Shown: one piece after another, positions 21,243 through 32,357 of the stretch
Position numbering within the stretch: position 1 is the first letter of the stretch
How the letters are laid out: each line of letters opens with the position of its first letter
Notes under the pieces: generated by a model
Database searches by the model: none
Told to the model about the DNA's origin: nothing
What the model saw: only the letters and a program-made list of their open reading frames with translations
Assembly: GCF_018502625.1 (NCBI RefSeq)
Contig: NZ_CP075566.1
Span: 2,485,001 to 2,549,000 of the forward strand
DNA length: 64,000 nt
Reading direction: 5' to 3'
From: Pseudomonas hormoni
Lineage (GTDB): Bacteria > Pseudomonadota > Gammaproteobacteria > Pseudomonadales > Pseudomonadaceae
Translations under genes and position numbers: made by a program

Positions 21243-22258
21243 AACCTTATCCGATCCGTTGCGTGTCGATCGTCATCCCGGTCTACAACGAACAAGACAG
21301 CCTGCCCGAATTGCTCAGGCGCACCGAAGCGGCGTGCCAGCAATTGCACCATGACTACGAAATCGTGATGGTCGATGACGGCAGTCGCGACAGTTCCGCG
21401 CAGATCCTCGAAGAGGCCGCCAGCCGCGAGTGCAGCCCCGTGGTGGCGGTCATTCTCAACCGCAATTACGGCCAGCACGCGGCAATCATGGCCGGTTTCG
21501 AGCAGTGCAAGGGCGATGTCGTCATCACCCTCGACGCCGATCTGCAGAACCCGCCCGAAGAGATCCCACGCCTGGTGGCCCAGGCTGAACTCGGCTATGA
21601 CGTGGTTGCCACGGTGCGCAGCAATCGCCAGGATTCGGCCTTGCGCCGCTGGCCGTCAAAACTGATCAACCTCGCCGTGCAGCGCTCCACCGGCGTCGCC
21701 ATGAGCGACTACGGCTGCATGCTCCGCGCTTACCGTCGATCCATTGTCGACGCGATGCTCGCCTGCCGCGAACGCAGCACCTTCATCCCTATCCTCGCCA
21801 ACAGCTTCGCCCGGCACACCACGGAAATCCTGGTGACCCACGCCGAACGCGAACACGGCGAATCGAAGTACAGCCCGATGCTCCTAGTCAACCTGATGTT
21901 CGACCTGATCACCTGCATGACCACCACGCCGTTGCGGCTGCTGAGCATTGTTGGCTTCGCCATGGCCGGACTGGGCGTGGCGTTCGCCACCGCGCTGATC
22001 GTCCTGCGGCTGGTGTTCGGCGCCAGTTGGGCCGGCGACGGGACGTTCGTGCTGTTCGCCGTGTTGTTCGTGTTCACCGGCGGCCAGTTCATCGGCATGG
22101 GCCTGTTGGGCGAATACCTGGGGCGGATGTACAGCGATGTCCGCGCCCGTCCGCGGTTTTTCATCGAAAAAGTCCTGCGCAGCCAGCCCGCCACACCCGC
22201 TCCCGTGGTCACCGTTGACGGCCTCACTTCCACTTCTTCAGATCAGGTTCTCTCATGA
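21239..22258 (+). CDS. arnC: Undecaprenyl-phosphate 4-deoxy-4-formamido-L-arabinose transferase
   Basis: A 339-residue GT2 glycosyltransferase. The N-terminal catalytic domain has [27 protein letters not shown] and [14 protein letters not shown] (the DxD-type metal site). Two C-terminal membrane helices (about 235-260 and 268-295) anchor it in the inner membrane. It moves the formylated sugar from UDP to undecaprenyl phosphate. The GTG start overlaps the arnB stop (GTGA). Confidence 0.95.
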   Translation: MKPYPIRCVSIVIPVYNEQDSLPELLRRTEAACQQLHHDYEIVMVDDGSRDSSAQILEEAASRECSPVVAVILNRNYGQHAAIMAGFEQCKGDVVITLDADLQNPPEEIPRLVAQAELGYDVVATVRSNRQDSALRRWPSKLINLAVQRSTGVAMSDYGCMLRAYRRSIVDAMLACRERSTFIPILANSFARHTTEILVTHAEREHGESKYSPMLLVNLMFDLITCMTTTPLRLLSIVGFAMAGLGVAFATALIVLRLVFGASWAGDGTFVLFAVLFVFTGGQFIGMGLLGEYLGRMYSDVRARPRFFIEKVLRSQPATPAPVVTVDGLTSTSSDQVLS

Positions 22259-24246
22259 GCGCAAAAGCTGTTGTTTTCGCCTATCACGATATTGGCTGTG
22301 CCGGCATCGAAACCCTGCTCGACAGCGGTTACGAAATTGCCGCCGTGTTCACCCATGCCGATGATCCCAAGGAGAACGCTTTCTACGCCTCCGTTGCGCA
22401 ACTGTGCGCGCGCCGGGGCATTGCGGTGCACGCCCCGGAAGACGTCAACCACCCGTTGTGGATCGAGCGCATCAGCCAGCTCAAACCTGATTACCTGTTT
22501 TCGTTCTACTACCGCCATCTGCTGAGCGAACCGCTGTTGGCCACGGCACGCAAAGGCGCGTTCAACCTGCACGGTTCGTTGCTGCCGCGCTATCGCGGTC
22601 GTGCGCCGGCCAATTGGGTGCTGGTCAACGGCGAAAGCGAAACCGGCGTAACCCTGCACCGCATGGTCAAGCGGGCCGACGCTGGCGCCATCCTCGCCCA
22701 GAAGAAGGTTGGAATTGAGCGCACCGACACCGCGCTGAGCCTGCACGGCAAACTGCGCGTGGCCGCTACCGACCTGTTGCGTGACACCTTGCCAGCGTTG
22801 CTCGCCGGCAAAGTCACTGAAACTCCGCAGGACGAATCCCAAGCCACGGTATTCGGCCGCCGCACCCCGGCCGACGGCAAACTGGACTGGAAGCGCCCGG
22901 CCGAGCAACTGTTCAACCTGGTGCGCGCCGTCACCCAACCTTATCCCGGCGCGTTCTGCGCCGTCGGCGAACACAAGCTGATTGTCTGGAGCGCGCACGT
23001 CGTCAAGGGCAACGAAGGCCTGGCGCCGGGCCGGGTTATCAGCGTCGACCCGCTGCGCATCGCCTGCGGCGAAGATTCGCTGGTGATCAGCGCCGGTCAG
23101 CGTAACGACAACGGCTTGTACCTGAGCGGCCCGCAACTGGCGGGCGAACTTGGTCTGGTCGACGGTTCCGTGCTGCGCGGTGCCGAATCCGGGCGCACGC
23201 CACGCCGCACGCGGGTGCTGATCCTCGGCGTCAACGGCTTCATCGGCAATCACTTGTCCGAGCGTTTGCTGCGTGATGACCGCTACGAGGTGTACGGCCT
23301 GGACATCGGCTGCGACGCCATCGAGCGTTTGCGCAGCCATCCGAATTTCCATTTCGTCGAAGGCGATATCAGCATCCATTCCGAGTGGATCGAGTACCAC
23401 ATCAAGAAGTGCGACGTGATCCTGCCGCTGGTGGCGATAGCCACGCCGATCGAATACACCCGCAACCCCCTGCGGGTGTTCGAGCTGGATTTCGAAGAGA
23501 ACCTGAAACTGGTTCGCTACTGCGTCAAATACAACAAGCGGGTGATCTTCCCGTCGACGTCGGAAGTCTATGGCATGTGCCAGGACGGCAAATTTGACGA
23601 AGACACGTCCAACCTCGTGGTCGGGCCGATCAACAAGCAACGCTGGATCTACTCGATCTCCAAGCAACTGCTCGACCGGGTGATCTGGGCCTACGGCCAG
23701 AAAGGCCTGAATTTCACCCTGTTCCGTCCCTTCAACTGGATGGGCCCGCGTCTGGACCGGCTGGATTCGGCACGAATCGGCAGCTCCCGGGCGATCACGC
23801 AATTGATCCTCAATCTGGTGGAAGGCACACCGATTCGCCTGTTCGACGGCGGTGAGCAAAAACGCTGCTTCACCGACATTGCCGACGGCGTGGAAGCGCT
23901 GGCGCGGATCATCGACAACGACAACGACGCCTGCAACGGCCAGATCATCAACATCGGCAACCCGGACAACGAAGCCAGCATCCGTCAGTTGGGCGAAGAG
24001 CTGCTGCGTCAGTTCGAAGCGCACCCGCTGCGCCACAACTTCCCGCCATTTGCCGGGTTCCGCGACGTCGAAAGCAAAGCGTTTTACGGTGCGGGTTATC
24101 AGGACGTGTCCCACCGCAAACCGAGCATCGACAACGCCAAGCGGTTACTGGACTGGACGCCGACCGTGGAGATGAGTGAAACCATCGGCAACACCCTGGA
24201 TTTCTTCCTGCGTGAAGCGATGCTCGAAATCGCGGACAAAAGCTAA
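22255..24246 (+). CDS. arnA: Bifunctional UDP-Ara4N formyltransferase / UDP-glucuronate decarboxylase
   Basis: A 663-residue two-domain enzyme. The N-terminal formyltransferase (1-305) has the [16 protein letters not shown] motif containing the catalytic His and transfers formyl from N10-formyl-THF to UDP-Ara4N. The C-terminal short-chain dehydrogenase (about 315-660) begins with [14 protein letters not shown] and has the Tyr/Lys pair in [12 protein letters not shown]; it oxidatively decarboxylates UDP-glucuronate. Length and domain order match E. coli ArnA. It overlaps arnC by 4 nt. Confidence 0.96.
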   Translation: MSAKAVVFAYHDIGCAGIETLLDSGYEIAAVFTHADDPKENAFYASVAQLCARRGIAVHAPEDVNHPLWIERISQLKPDYLFSFYYRHLLSEPLLATARKGAFNLHGSLLPRYRGRAPANWVLVNGESETGVTLHRMVKRADAGAILAQKKVGIERTDTALSLHGKLRVAATDLLRDTLPALLAGKVTETPQDESQATVFGRRTPADGKLDWKRPAEQLFNLVRAVTQPYPGAFCAVGEHKLIVWSAHVVKGNEGLAPGRVISVDPLRIACGEDSLVISAGQRNDNGLYLSGPQLAGELGLVDGSVLRGAESGRTPRRTRVLILGVNGFIGNHLSERLLRDDRYEVYGLDIGCDAIERLRSHPNFHFVEGDISIHSEWIEYHIKKCDVILPLVAIATPIEYTRNPLRVFELDFEENLKLVRYCVKYNKRVIFPSTSEVYGMCQDGKFDEDTSNLVVGPINKQRWIYSISKQLLDRVIWAYGQKGLNFTLFRPFNWMGPRLDRLDSARIGSSRAITQLILNLVEGTPIRLFDGGEQKRCFTDIADGVEALARIIDNDNDACNGQIINIGNPDNEASIRQLGEELLRQFEAHPLRHNFPPFAGFRDVESKAFYGAGYQDVSHRKPSIDNAKRLLDWTPTVEMSETIGNTLDFFLREAMLEIADKS

Positions 24247-25130
24247 TGCACGCGGGTCTTCGGATTGATGTCGACACCTACCGTGGCACCCGTGAGGGTG
24301 TGCCTCGGCTGCTGGAAATCCTCGATGAGGCCCAGGTCAAAGCTACGTTTTTTTTCAGCGTTGGGCCGGACAACATGGGGCGGCACTTGTGGCGCCTGAT
24401 CCGCCCGCAGTTTCTCTGGAAGATGCTGCGCTCCAACGCCGCCGGCCTGTACGGCTGGGACATTCTGCTGGCCGGCACCGCGTGGCCGGGCAAGCCGATT
24501 GGCCGCGATCTCGGGTACTTGATGCGTCAAACCCGGGCGGCCGGGCATGAAGTCGGCCTGCACGCTTGGGATCACCACGGCTGGCAAGCCAATGCCGGGC
24601 GCTGGAGCGACGCGCAGTTGATCGAGCAGATACGCCAGGGCGTGGACACGCTGAGCGACATCCTCGGCGCAAAAGTCGAGTGCTCGGCGGCCGCGGGATG
24701 GCGGGCGGATGAGCGGGTGATCGAAGCCAAACAAGGTTTCGGTTTTCGCTACAACAGCGATTGTCGTGGCCGCAGTCTCTTCCGGCCGACATTAGCCAAT
24801 GGTGGTCTGGGCGCACCACAGATCCCGGTGGACCTGCCCACCTTCGATGAGGTGGTCGGCCCGGCCGTCGCGGCCAGTGAATTCAACGCCTTCATCCTTG
24901 ACCGGTTCACTGCGCAAAACCTCAACGTCTACACGGTCCACGCCGAAGTAGAAGGGATTCTGATGGCCAACGATTTTCGTCAACTGCTGGCCGATGCGCG
25001 CCGGCGAAACATCCGTTTTCAACCCTTGGGCAATCTGCTGCCCGAGGCGCCCGGCACCCTGCCGACCGGTCGCGTACTGCGTGGCACGCTCGAAGGTCGC
25101 GAAGGCTGGCTCGGAGTGCAAGGCGTATGA
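24246..25130 (+). CDS. arnD: 4-deoxy-4-formamido-L-arabinose-phosphoundecaprenol deformylase
   Basis: A 294-residue NodB/CE4-fold enzyme that removes the formyl group from the undecaprenyl-linked sugar. It begins [16 protein letters not shown], with the Asp-x-Asp metal and base residues, and has [18 protein letters not shown] and [16 protein letters not shown] with the metal histidines. ATG 24246 uses the last base of the arnA stop. This deformylation makes the pathway irreversible before flipping. Confidence 0.94.
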   Translation: MHAGLRIDVDTYRGTREGVPRLLEILDEAQVKATFFFSVGPDNMGRHLWRLIRPQFLWKMLRSNAAGLYGWDILLAGTAWPGKPIGRDLGYLMRQTRAAGHEVGLHAWDHHGWQANAGRWSDAQLIEQIRQGVDTLSDILGAKVECSAAAGWRADERVIEAKQGFGFRYNSDCRGRSLFRPTLANGGLGAPQIPVDLPTFDEVVGPAVAASEFNAFILDRFTAQNLNVYTVHAEVEGILMANDFRQLLADARRRNIRFQPLGNLLPEAPGTLPTGRVLRGTLEGREGWLGVQGV

Positions 25131-26776
25131 GCAAGCGCTGGGCATTGCCGCTGCTGCTGGGGATTTTTCTGTTGGCTTACCTGCTGCCGATGGGCAGCCA
25201 CGGTTTGTGGATTCCCGACGAAACCCGCTACGCGCAAATCAGCCAGGGCATGCTCCTGAGCGGCGACTGGGTGTCGCCGCATTTCATGAGCCTGCGCTAC
25301 TTCGAAAAACCGGTGGCCGGTTACTGGATGATCGCCGCCAGTCAGGCGTTGTTTGGCCAGAACCTGTTCGGCGTGCGCTTCGCCTCGGCCCTCAGCACCG
25401 GGCTCAGCGTATTGCTGTGTTACCTGATCGCCCGCCGGCTCTGGAACGAACCGCGCAAGAGTTTTGCCTGTGCGCTGCTGTACATGAGTCTCACCGTAGT
25501 CGCCGGCGCCGCGGGTTACGCCAACCTCGATCCGCAATTCACCTTTTGGGTCAACCTGAGTCTGGTGGCTTTGTGGTTTGCGCTGGACAGCGTCAGCCGT
25601 GGCCAGCGCCTGTTCGGTTGGGCGTTGCTGGGCATGGCGTGTGGCATGGGGTTCATGACCAAGGGATTTCTCGCCTGGCTGCTGCCGGTGCTGATCGCCC
25701 TGCCCTGGATGGTCTGGCAGAAACGCTGGCGCGAGCTGCTGATCTACGGTCCGTTGGCGATTGTCGTGGCCATCGCCGTGAGCCTGCCCTGGGTCTTGGC
25801 AGTGCACGCGCAGGAACCGGATTACTGGCGATTTTTCTTCTGGCACGAACACATTCGCCGCTTTGCCGGGGACGACGCGCAGCACGACGCTCCATGGTGG
25901 TACTACCTGCCGTTGCTGGTGGCGTTCAGTCTGCCGTGGGTCGCGCTGTTGCCGTCGGCGCTGAAAACGGCGTGGCAAACACGTCGTCAGGCCAGCATCG
26001 GCTTTCTGCTGTTGTGGTTGCTGATGCCGCTGCTGTTTTTCAGCCTGAGCAAAGGCAAGTTGCCGAGCTACATCCTGCCGTGCCTGTTGCCAATGGCCTT
26101 GTTGCTGGGCAACGCACTGGCGGATCGCTTGCGGCTGGAGCAAGGCCGGGCGCTGGGCATCAATGGCTTGCTCAACCTGCTGCTGGGCCTGACCACCCTG
26201 CTCGCCCTCGTCTACCTGCAACTGAAAAAACCACTGTACGACCACGAACTGCACAGCCTGGTGCTGGTGTTCATCGGCCTGATCGGCTGGATCATGGCCA
26301 ACTTGCTGCAGGCGTTCCGGCCGTTGCAATGCTGGGCGGCGCCGGCCTTTGGCAGTCTGCTGCTGATCGGCGTTCTACCGGCGGCGATGCCCGAAGCGGT
26401 TGTGGCGAACAAGATGCCCGACCAGTTCGTCCTTGAGCATGCACAGGAACTCGGTCAGGCCGGCACGCTGCTAAGCAACGATCTGGGCGCCGCTTCGGCC
26501 CTGGCCTGGCGCCTGAAACGTCCGGACGTGGCGTTGTACAACACGATAGGCGAACTGAAATATGGCCTCGCTTATCCTGACGGCGCGCAGCAGCGCGTCG
26601 ACCCCGATCGCGTGCAGCAGTGGATGCGCGACGCTCGCCAGAACGGTTCGGTGGGTGTGCTGATGCGGGTCAAAGGGGAGGACGAGCTGCGTGAAATCGA
26701 ACGCTTGCCCAAGGATGGCAAACGCTATGAACAAGGCAACCTTGTGATTTTGATTTTTCCTCAGGGTGCGTCATGA
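25127..26776 (+). CDS. arnT: Lipid A 4-amino-4-deoxy-L-arabinose transferase
   Basis: A 549-residue GT83 integral membrane enzyme with about a dozen helices and a C-terminal soluble part. The N-terminal periplasmic loop has [15 protein letters not shown], with the catalytic-type acidic residues, and [15 protein letters not shown]. It moves aminoarabinose from undecaprenyl phosphate to the lipid A phosphates at the outer face of the inner membrane. It overlaps arnD and arnE by 4 nt each. Confidence 0.95.
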   Translation: MSKRWALPLLLGIFLLAYLLPMGSHGLWIPDETRYAQISQGMLLSGDWVSPHFMSLRYFEKPVAGYWMIAASQALFGQNLFGVRFASALSTGLSVLLCYLIARRLWNEPRKSFACALLYMSLTVVAGAAGYANLDPQFTFWVNLSLVALWFALDSVSRGQRLFGWALLGMACGMGFMTKGFLAWLLPVLIALPWMVWQKRWRELLIYGPLAIVVAIAVSLPWVLAVHAQEPDYWRFFFWHEHIRRFAGDDAQHDAPWWYYLPLLVAFSLPWVALLPSALKTAWQTRRQASIGFLLLWLLMPLLFFSLSKGKLPSYILPCLLPMALLLGNALADRLRLEQGRALGINGLLNLLLGLTTLLALVYLQLKKPLYDHELHSLVLVFIGLIGWIMANLLQAFRPLQCWAAPAFGSLLLIGVLPAAMPEAVVANKMPDQFVLEHAQELGQAGTLLSNDLGAASALAWRLKRPDVALYNTIGELKYGLAYPDGAQQRVDPDRVQQWMRDARQNGSVGVLMRVKGEDELREIERLPKDGKRYEQGNLVILIFPQGAS

Positions 26777-27117
26777 GCCTATTGCTGGTGTTGGCAGCCT
26801 GCCTGCTCACCTGCCTGGGCCAGATCGCCCAGAAAAACGCCGTGGAGAACTGGCGTGGCCAGCCGTCGGGCTGGGGCGAAAAACTGCGCTCGCCATGGTT
26901 GTGGCTGGCAATCGCCGCGCTGGGCGCGGGCTTGCTGGTGTGGCTGCTGGTGTTGCAGCGCCTTGAAGTCGGCGTCGCCTACCCGATGCTGAGCCTGAAT
27001 TTCGTGCTGATCACCCTGATCGCCCGCTTCGTCTTCCACGAACCCATCGACCGCCGTCACTGGTTGGGCGTGGCGCTGGTGATTGGCGGCGTAATTCTGC
27101 TGGGACTGCACACATGA
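26773..27117 (+). CDS. arnE: ArnE subunit of the Ara4N-phosphoundecaprenol flippase
   Basis: A 114-residue protein of the small multidrug resistance fold with four membrane helices, including [17 protein letters not shown] and [15 protein letters not shown]. It pairs with ArnF to flip the lipid-linked sugar to the periplasmic side. Start and stop overlap arnT and arnF. Confidence 0.92.
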   Translation: MSLLLVLAACLLTCLGQIAQKNAVENWRGQPSGWGEKLRSPWLWLAIAALGAGLLVWLLVLQRLEVGVAYPMLSLNFVLITLIARFVFHEPIDRRHWLGVALVIGGVILLGLHT

Positions 27118-27515
27118 GCCTGCGCCGTGGCCTCACCTTCGCCCTCGGCAGCGTGCTGCTGGGCAGCGCCGCGCAGCTGGGCATGCGCTGGAGCATGACG
27201 CGCCTGCCGTCACCCGAACACTGGCTGACGGCCACCATTGATCCGACGGCTGTGGTCGTGGTGCTGGCCGCCATCCTTGCCTATGCCCTGTCGATGTTCA
27301 GCTGGCTCGCCGCCCTGCGCGATGTGCCGCTGGGCCGGGCTTACTCGCTGTTGAGCATCAGCTACGCGCTGGTGTACCTGCTCGCCGCCGCGCTGCCGGT
27401 GTTCAACGAAGATTTCAACCTTTCCAAAAGCCTCGGAGTGGCCCTGGTCATCCTTGGCGTCATCACCATCAACTCTCGACCTGCTCATGCGTCCAACTTC
27501 AGGAGTGACCTATGA
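27114..27515 (+). CDS. arnF: ArnF subunit of the Ara4N-phosphoundecaprenol flippase
   Basis: A 133-residue four-helix partner of Arn[25 protein letters not shown] is split over the first helix, and [17 protein letters not shown] is the conserved third-helix block. The C-terminal end is hydrophilic. It overlaps ugd by 4 nt. Confidence 0.9.
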   Translation: MSLRRGLTFALGSVLLGSAAQLGMRWSMTRLPSPEHWLTATIDPTAVVVVLAAILAYALSMFSWLAALRDVPLGRAYSLLSISYALVYLLAAALPVFNEDFNLSKSLGVALVILGVITINSRPAHASNFRSDL

Positions 27516-28891
27516 AAATCAGTGTATTTGGTAGCGGTTACGTGGGCCTGGTGCAGGCCGCTGTGCTGGCTGAAGTCGGCCACGACGTAGTCTGCATGGA
27601 CATCGACGAGAAAAAAGTCGAGTTGTTGCAACAGGGCCACGTGAGCATTTTCGAACCGGGGCTCGCCAGCCTGGTGCGTGAAAGCCTCGAAGCCAGGCGA
27701 CTGCAGTTCACCACCGATGAAAAACTCGCGGTGCAACACGGCCAGGTGTTGTTCATCGCGGTGGGCACGCCGTCCCGGGACGATGGCTCGGCGGACCTGC
27801 GTTACGTGCTGTCAGTGGGCGAAGCGGTAGCCCGTCATCGCGAACACCCGGTGATTCTGGTGGAGAAATCCACTGTTCCCGTGGGCACCGGCGATACCTT
27901 GCGCGCGCACATCGACAAATGCCTGATCAAGGTCGGGCGGTTGTTGCAGTTCGAGATCGTGTCCAACCCGGAGTTTCTGAAAGAAGGCTCGGCCGTGGCC
28001 GATTGTCGGCGCCCGGACCGTATCGTCATCGGCTGCGAAAGCGATGACGTGCGCGACGTCATGCGCGATCTCTATGCGCCGTTCAATCGCAACCATGACC
28101 GGATCATGTTTATGGACCTGCGCAGTGCCGAACTGACCAAGTACGCCGCCAACTGCATGCTGGCGACCAAGATCAGCTTCATCAACCAGATCGCCGAACT
28201 GGCCGAACACCTTGGCGCCGATATCGAATCGGTGCGCCTGGGCATCGGCGCTGATTCGCGCATCGGCTATCACTTCATCTACCCCGGCTGCGGTTATGGC
28301 GGTTCGTGTTTCCCCAAAGACATGCGCGCCCTGATCCACAGCGCCGAGGAAGCGCATTGCTCCAGTGACCTGCTGCAAGCGGTGGAAGCGATCAACCAGC
28401 GGCAGAAACACAAGCTGTTCGAACGCATCAACGCGTTCTACAAGGGCGATCTGCGCGGCAAGACCTTCGCCGTGTGGGGCCTGGCGTTCAAACCCAACAC
28501 CGATGACATGCGCGACGCACCAAGCCGCGTGCTGCTCGAATCGCTGTGGGCCGCCGGTGCCAGCGTGCGGGCGTTCGATCCGGAAGCGATGCAGGAAACC
28601 CAGCATTTGTACCCCGACGAAGCAAAGCTGATGCTCATGGGCACCCCGGAATCGGTGCTGGCCGGCGCCGACGCATTGATCATCTGCACCGAGTGGCAAC
28701 AGTTCAAGGCACCGGATTTCAACCTGATCCAGCAACGGCTCAAAGCCCCGGTGATCTTTGACGGACGCAACCTGTATGACGCTGATCGCTTGGCGCGCAA
28801 CGGGTTCATGTACTTCCCGATGGGGCGCGGCGACTCACGCAAGTTACCGATTCCGTATCAGCAATGGCCGGCGGCTTCCGACGTCGCTTGA
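27512..28891 (+). CDS. ugd: UDP-glucose 6-dehydrogenase
   Basis: A 459-residue enzyme making UDP-glucuronate, the substrate of ArnA. The NAD site reads [16 protein letters not shown], the catalytic Cys is in [14 protein letters not shown], and the C-terminal domain has [20 protein letters not shown]. As the last gene of the arn operon (overlap with arnF) it makes aminoarabinose synthesis self-sufficient from UDP-glucose. Confidence 0.95.
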   Translation: MKISVFGSGYVGLVQAAVLAEVGHDVVCMDIDEKKVELLQQGHVSIFEPGLASLVRESLEARRLQFTTDEKLAVQHGQVLFIAVGTPSRDDGSADLRYVLSVGEAVARHREHPVILVEKSTVPVGTGDTLRAHIDKCLIKVGRLLQFEIVSNPEFLKEGSAVADCRRPDRIVIGCESDDVRDVMRDLYAPFNRNHDRIMFMDLRSAELTKYAANCMLATKISFINQIAELAEHLGADIESVRLGIGADSRIGYHFIYPGCGYGGSCFPKDMRALIHSAEEAHCSSDLLQAVEAINQRQKHKLFERINAFYKGDLRGKTFAVWGLAFKPNTDDMRDAPSRVLLESLWAAGASVRAFDPEAMQETQHLYPDEAKLMLMGTPESVLAGADALIICTEWQQFKAPDFNLIQQRLKAPVIFDGRNLYDADRLARNGFMYFPMGRGDSRKLPIPYQQWPAASDVA

Positions 28892-28905
28892 TTGCGTCAT
28901 CCGGG

Positions 28906-28939
28906 GTAGCAGCTGCCTCGCCGGTTCGGCAGCTGCTAC
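28906..28939. repeat. Inverted repeat of the GTAGCAGCTGCC family
   Basis: A perfect 12-bp inverted repeat, GTAGCAGCTGCC ... GGCAGCTGCTAC, with a 10-nt loop just after ugd. It resembles a known Pseudomonas REP type and may also end arn transcription. Confidence 0.75.
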
Positions 28940-28949
28940 ATTAGCCGGC

Positions 28950-29510
28950 ATGACTATTCATGTACGCCGGGCGCGATCTGCCGACGCCCCTTCCCTCCCC
29001 GACATCGAACGTTGCGCGGCTGGATTGTTTCGCGTTGATCCTTCATTGGCCTGGCTGGCCGACAGCCCTGTGCCCGATGCCGAACATCATCAACGGGCCA
29101 TCGAAACCGGGCAGGTTTGGGTGGCGCAATCGGCCGAGGGTGCACTTGCGGGGTTTCTCTGCGCGGTGGAAGTCGATAACCAACTGCATATTCAGGAACT
29201 GTCCGTCAGCCAGCCCTTTCAGGGCCGGGGCATTGGTCGAAAGTTGCTGTTAGCCGCAGTTTCATACGCTCGCGGGCAAGAACTCGCCGGTCTGACTTTG
29301 ACCACGTTCCGCGACTTGCCATGGAATGAACTGTTTTATCGGCGCATGGGTTTCGCAACATTGAGCCCTGCTGAAACAGGCCCGCGATTAACCCGGGTAT
29401 TAAACGACGAAATCGCCCACGGATTGCCCGGTGAGCGCCGTTGTGCAATGCGCTTCAGCCTTGAACCGGCGCCTTCAAATCAACCCCCAATGCCTGGGCG
29501 AACGCCTTGA
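28950..29510 (+). CDS. GNAT-family N-acetyltransferase
   Basis: A 186-residue acetyltransferase. The acetyl-CoA loop is visible as LSVSQPFQGRGIGRKLLLAAVSYA (Q-x-x-G-x-G motif), followed by LTLTTFRDLPWNELFYRRMGF, the conserved C-terminal strand and helix. The ATG at 28950 begins exactly at the conserved first strand (IHVRRARSAD); the longer frame overlaps ugd and is rejected. The 3' end overlaps the convergent LysR gene by 56 nt. The acceptor amine is unknown. Confidence 0.85.
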   Translation: MTIHVRRARSADAPSLPDIERCAAGLFRVDPSLAWLADSPVPDAEHHQRAIETGQVWVAQSAEGALAGFLCAVEVDNQLHIQELSVSQPFQGRGIGRKLLLAAVSYARGQELAGLTLTTFRDLPWNELFYRRMGFATLSPAETGPRLTRVLNDEIAHGLPGERRCAMRFSLEPAPSNQPPMPGRTP

Positions 29511-30426
29511 CCAGCGGACTGCGCACGGTGTTGTGCCGCAGGATCAGATTGAACGGCGTGCTGATGTGGATCAGGTCCGGTCGCACTGCGCGAAATTGCC
29601 CCTGGGCGACCATCGAAGCAGCGTAATGCTGCGGTAGAAAACCCACGAAGCGCCCGGTCTTGATCAGCAGCGCCACGGCTTCCACTTGGGTGGCCGAGGC
29701 CGAAAAACTGTCGTACCGGGCAAAATTCAATTTGTCGCGGTGGATCGCGTAGCGGTGGTTGATGCACTCGTAATCCTTGAGTACCTGGCTGTCGATTTCT
29801 GCCTCCGGCACCGCGAACAACGGGTGACCGACCGCGCAGTAAACTTCCGAGCGTTCTTCATACAGCGCGTAATAATCGAACTCTTCACGTTTCTGATAAA
29901 CCGGCACGATGCCGGCCACTAACCGTCCCTCTACGACGCCTCTTTCCACTTCATCCAGTTGCGACGCCTGAAGTTGAAACCTTACTTTCGGTGACGCTTC
30001 ATTTATTCGCTTAAGCGCTGCAACTAACGGCGAATTAACATCGGAAATCGTATTATCAATAACGCCCACGCCAAGGTCGCCGATAAGTTCGTTTTGCGCT
30101 GAACTAAGCCGATCGCGAAAGTTATCGACCGACGCAAATAAATCAATCGACGCCTGATACACCAGACGGCCTTCTTCGGTCAGATGAAAGCCCTCGCGGC
30201 CTCGGGTACACAGGCGCATACCGATGCGGATCTCGAGGTCGGAAATCTGTTTGCTGATGGCGGCCAGCCCCACATTCAGCTCGTTCTGCGCCGCACTGAA
30301 ACCACCGGCCTCGACCACGGCCTTGAACACTTTGAGCAGTTTGAAATCCAGCCCGCTGAGGGCCAGCGGCGCCCGTTGCACCGGTTTTGGCGCGGGGTTT
30401 CCGGAATTGGAAAGTGGGGTTTCCAT
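29455..30426 (-). CDS. LysR-family regulator, divergent from the lyase/ABC cluster
   Basis: A 323-residue LysR protein. The winged HTH at about 28-86 reads FKLLKVFKAVVEAGGFSAAQNELNV, then SKQISDLEIRIGMRLCTRGREGFHLT. The effector domain follows to the end. Its divergence from the argininosuccinate-lyase-like gene across a 296-bp gap makes it the probable regulator of the 30.7-38.1 kb catabolic cluster, with an effector related to the cluster substrate. Confidence 0.88.
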   Translation of the reverse strand: METPLSNSGNPAPKPVQRAPLALSGLDFKLLKVFKAVVEAGGFSAAQNELNVGLAAISKQISDLEIRIGMRLCTRGREGFHLTEEGRLVYQASIDLFASVDNFRDRLSSAQNELIGDLGVGVIDNTISDVNSPLVAALKRINEASPKVRFQLQASQLDEVERGVVEGRLVAGIVPVYQKREEFDYYALYEERSEVYCAVGHPLFAVPEAEIDSQVLKDYECINHRYAIHRDKLNFARYDSFSASATQVEAVALLIKTGRFVGFLPQHYAASMVAQGQFRAVRPDLIHISTPFNLILRHNTVRSPLVKAFAQALGVDLKAPVQG

Positions 30427-30722
30427 AATGCTTATTTACCTCTGGCGCGCTATTCAACAACCTGTGTCCAACAACAAAAACATAGCTGGCCAATAATAAT
30501 GAACACAGAAAACCAGGCTTGGCAACCGCTAATAATCCCCGTACTTCAGTGCCAACTCACTGATTTCGAACCATTAAAAGCTGACACTTCGATCAGCTCT
30601 CGCATTGACGCAACTGCCCTCTTGAAAACTGCTTTGGTCTGACCACGCCCAATTGATTTGCGGCGGGTGTTTGCGGCCCGGCACACCGATTTCAGTTCGC
30701 TTTACCGACGAGGAAAACAACA

Positions 30723-32150
30723 ATGTCTCAAACCACCGACCGTCTCTGGGGTGCACGCTTCAAAAGCGGCCCGTCCGAAGCCCTGGCGGCCCTGTCCCGT
30801 TGCCCCGAGCGCTACTTTCGCCTCACCCCGTACGACCTCGCCGGTTCCAAGGCCCATGCCCGTGAACTGCAGCGCGCCGGGTTGTTGAGCGAGCAGGAAA
30901 CCCTGACCATGCTCGCCGCGCTGGAAGGTATCGGTGCTGACTTCAACGCCGGCAGCATCGCACCAACCCTCGACGACGAAGACGTCCACACCTTCATCGA
31001 ACGCCTGCTGACCGAACGCCTCGGCGCCCTGGGTGGCAAACTGCGCGCCGGCCGTTCGCGCAACGACCAGACCGCCAATGACCTGCGTCTGTTCCTGCGT
31101 GACCATGTGCGCACCCTCGCCGTTGAAGTATTGGCCCTGCAACAAGCGCTGGTGGATCAGGCCGAACAACACATCGAAAGCATCTGCCCGGGCTTCACCC
31201 ACTTGCAGCAAGCGCAGCCGATCGTCTTCGCTCACCACTTGCTGGCTCACGCCCAATCGATGCTGCGTGACGTACAACGGCTGGTGGACTGGGACGTACG
31301 CACCTCGCTGTCGCCGCTGGGTGCCGCTGCCATGGCGGGTTCCGCCATCGCACGCCTGCCGCAACAGTCGGCCAAGGAAATGGGCTACAGCGGCGTCTGC
31401 GAAAACTCCATCGATGCCGTGGCCAGCCGCGATCACGTCGCCGAGTTCCTGTTTATCGCCAGCATGCTGGGCATCAACATTTCCCGCCTCGCCGAAGAAT
31501 TCTGCCTGTGGTCGTCGCGGCAATTTCGCTGGGTCGCCCTGGATGATGCCTACGCCACCGGCAGTTCGATCATGCCGCAGAAGAAAAACCCGGACATCGC
31601 CGAACTGGCCCGGGGCAAGGCGGGTCGCCTGATCGGCAACCTCACCGGCCTGCTCTCCACGCTGAAATCCCTGCCACTGTCGTACAACCGCGACTTGAGC
31701 GAAGACAAGAACGGCGTGCTCGACAGCGTCGACACCTTGCTGCTGGTGCTGCCGGCCATGGCCGGGATGGTCGCGACCATGAAGGTCAACGTCGAAGAAC
31801 TGCGCCGTCAGGCACCGCTCGGTTTCACCCTCGCCACTGAAGTCGCTGACTGGTTGGCGATGCGCGGCGTGCCGTTCAAGGAGGCCCATGAAATCACCGG
31901 CGCGCTGGTTCAGGCCTGTGAGAAGCACGACATCGAATTGTGGGAAGCGTCCCCGGCGCTGCTGGCCGAGATCGATCCGCGTCTCACCCCGGAAGTGCGC
32001 GACAGCCTGACCCTCGAAGCTGCCATCGCCGCTCGCAGTGGCTGGGGTGGCACCGCGCCGCAGCAGGTACGTGAGCAGATCGGTCGGTTGAAGACCGCCC
32101 TCGCTGCGCAGCAGCAATGGACCGAGAACTATCAGGGCTTCCGTCTTTAA
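30723..32150 (+). CDS. Argininosuccinate-lyase-like C-N lyase, probably catabolic
   Basis: A 475-residue member of the aspartase/fumarase superfamily. It carries WGARF at the N-terminus, GRSRNDQTANDLRLF, GFTHLQQAQPIVFAHH (catalytic His region) and the flexible signature loop GSSIMPQKKNPD with the catalytic Ser. These enzymes split a C-N bond to give fumarate and an amine. It differs from usual Pseudomonas ArgH at several places (KLRAGRSRND where ArgH has KLHTGRSRND), and its neighbours are a LysR gene, an amino-acid importer and hydrolases rather than arginine biosynthesis. I infer a lyase for an N-substituted aspartate, possibly but not necessarily argininosuccinate. GAGGAAAA precedes the ATG. 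Confidence 0.85.
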   Translation: MSQTTDRLWGARFKSGPSEALAALSRCPERYFRLTPYDLAGSKAHARELQRAGLLSEQETLTMLAALEGIGADFNAGSIAPTLDDEDVHTFIERLLTERLGALGGKLRAGRSRNDQTANDLRLFLRDHVRTLAVEVLALQQALVDQAEQHIESICPGFTHLQQAQPIVFAHHLLAHAQSMLRDVQRLVDWDVRTSLSPLGAAAMAGSAIARLPQQSAKEMGYSGVCENSIDAVASRDHVAEFLFIASMLGINISRLAEEFCLWSSRQFRWVALDDAYATGSSIMPQKKNPDIAELARGKAGRLIGNLTGLLSTLKSLPLSYNRDLSEDKNGVLDSVDTLLLVLPAMAGMVATMKVNVEELRRQAPLGFTLATEVADWLAMRGVPFKEAHEITGALVQACEKHDIELWEASPALLAEIDPRLTPEVRDSLTLEAAIAARSGWGGTAPQQVREQIGRLKTALAAQQQWTENYQGFRL

Positions 32151-32165
32151 GGCCACACACAAAAC

Positions 32166-32257
32166 CTGTGGGAGCGGGCTTGCCCGCGATAGCAGTCTCT
32201 CACCCAACATGGATGGCGACTGACACGACCTCATCGCGGGCAAGCCCGCTCCCACAG
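32166..32257. repeat. REPIN (inward-facing REP pair)
   Basis: CTGTGGGAGCGGGCTTGCCC and its mirror enclose a loop, 92 bp overall. It lies between the lyase and the ABC permease genes. Confidence 0.9.
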
Positions 32258-32357
32258 GGATCGCGTTTAACACGAAGAACCAGCGGTAAGCCATCAATAC
32301 CGCTTTGAACCCGAGCACCACGCGCCGCAGTCAATGGGCGGCGTACGGAGAAACAAC

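Noticed and set aside
28758..28949. Extended GNAT protein overlapping ugd
   Set aside because: The extra residues are ugd read in another frame and precede the conserved first strand.
30723..32150. Housekeeping ArgH
   Set aside because: The sequence differs from usual Pseudomonas ArgH and the context is catabolic; kept as ArgH-like lyase, not assigned argH.
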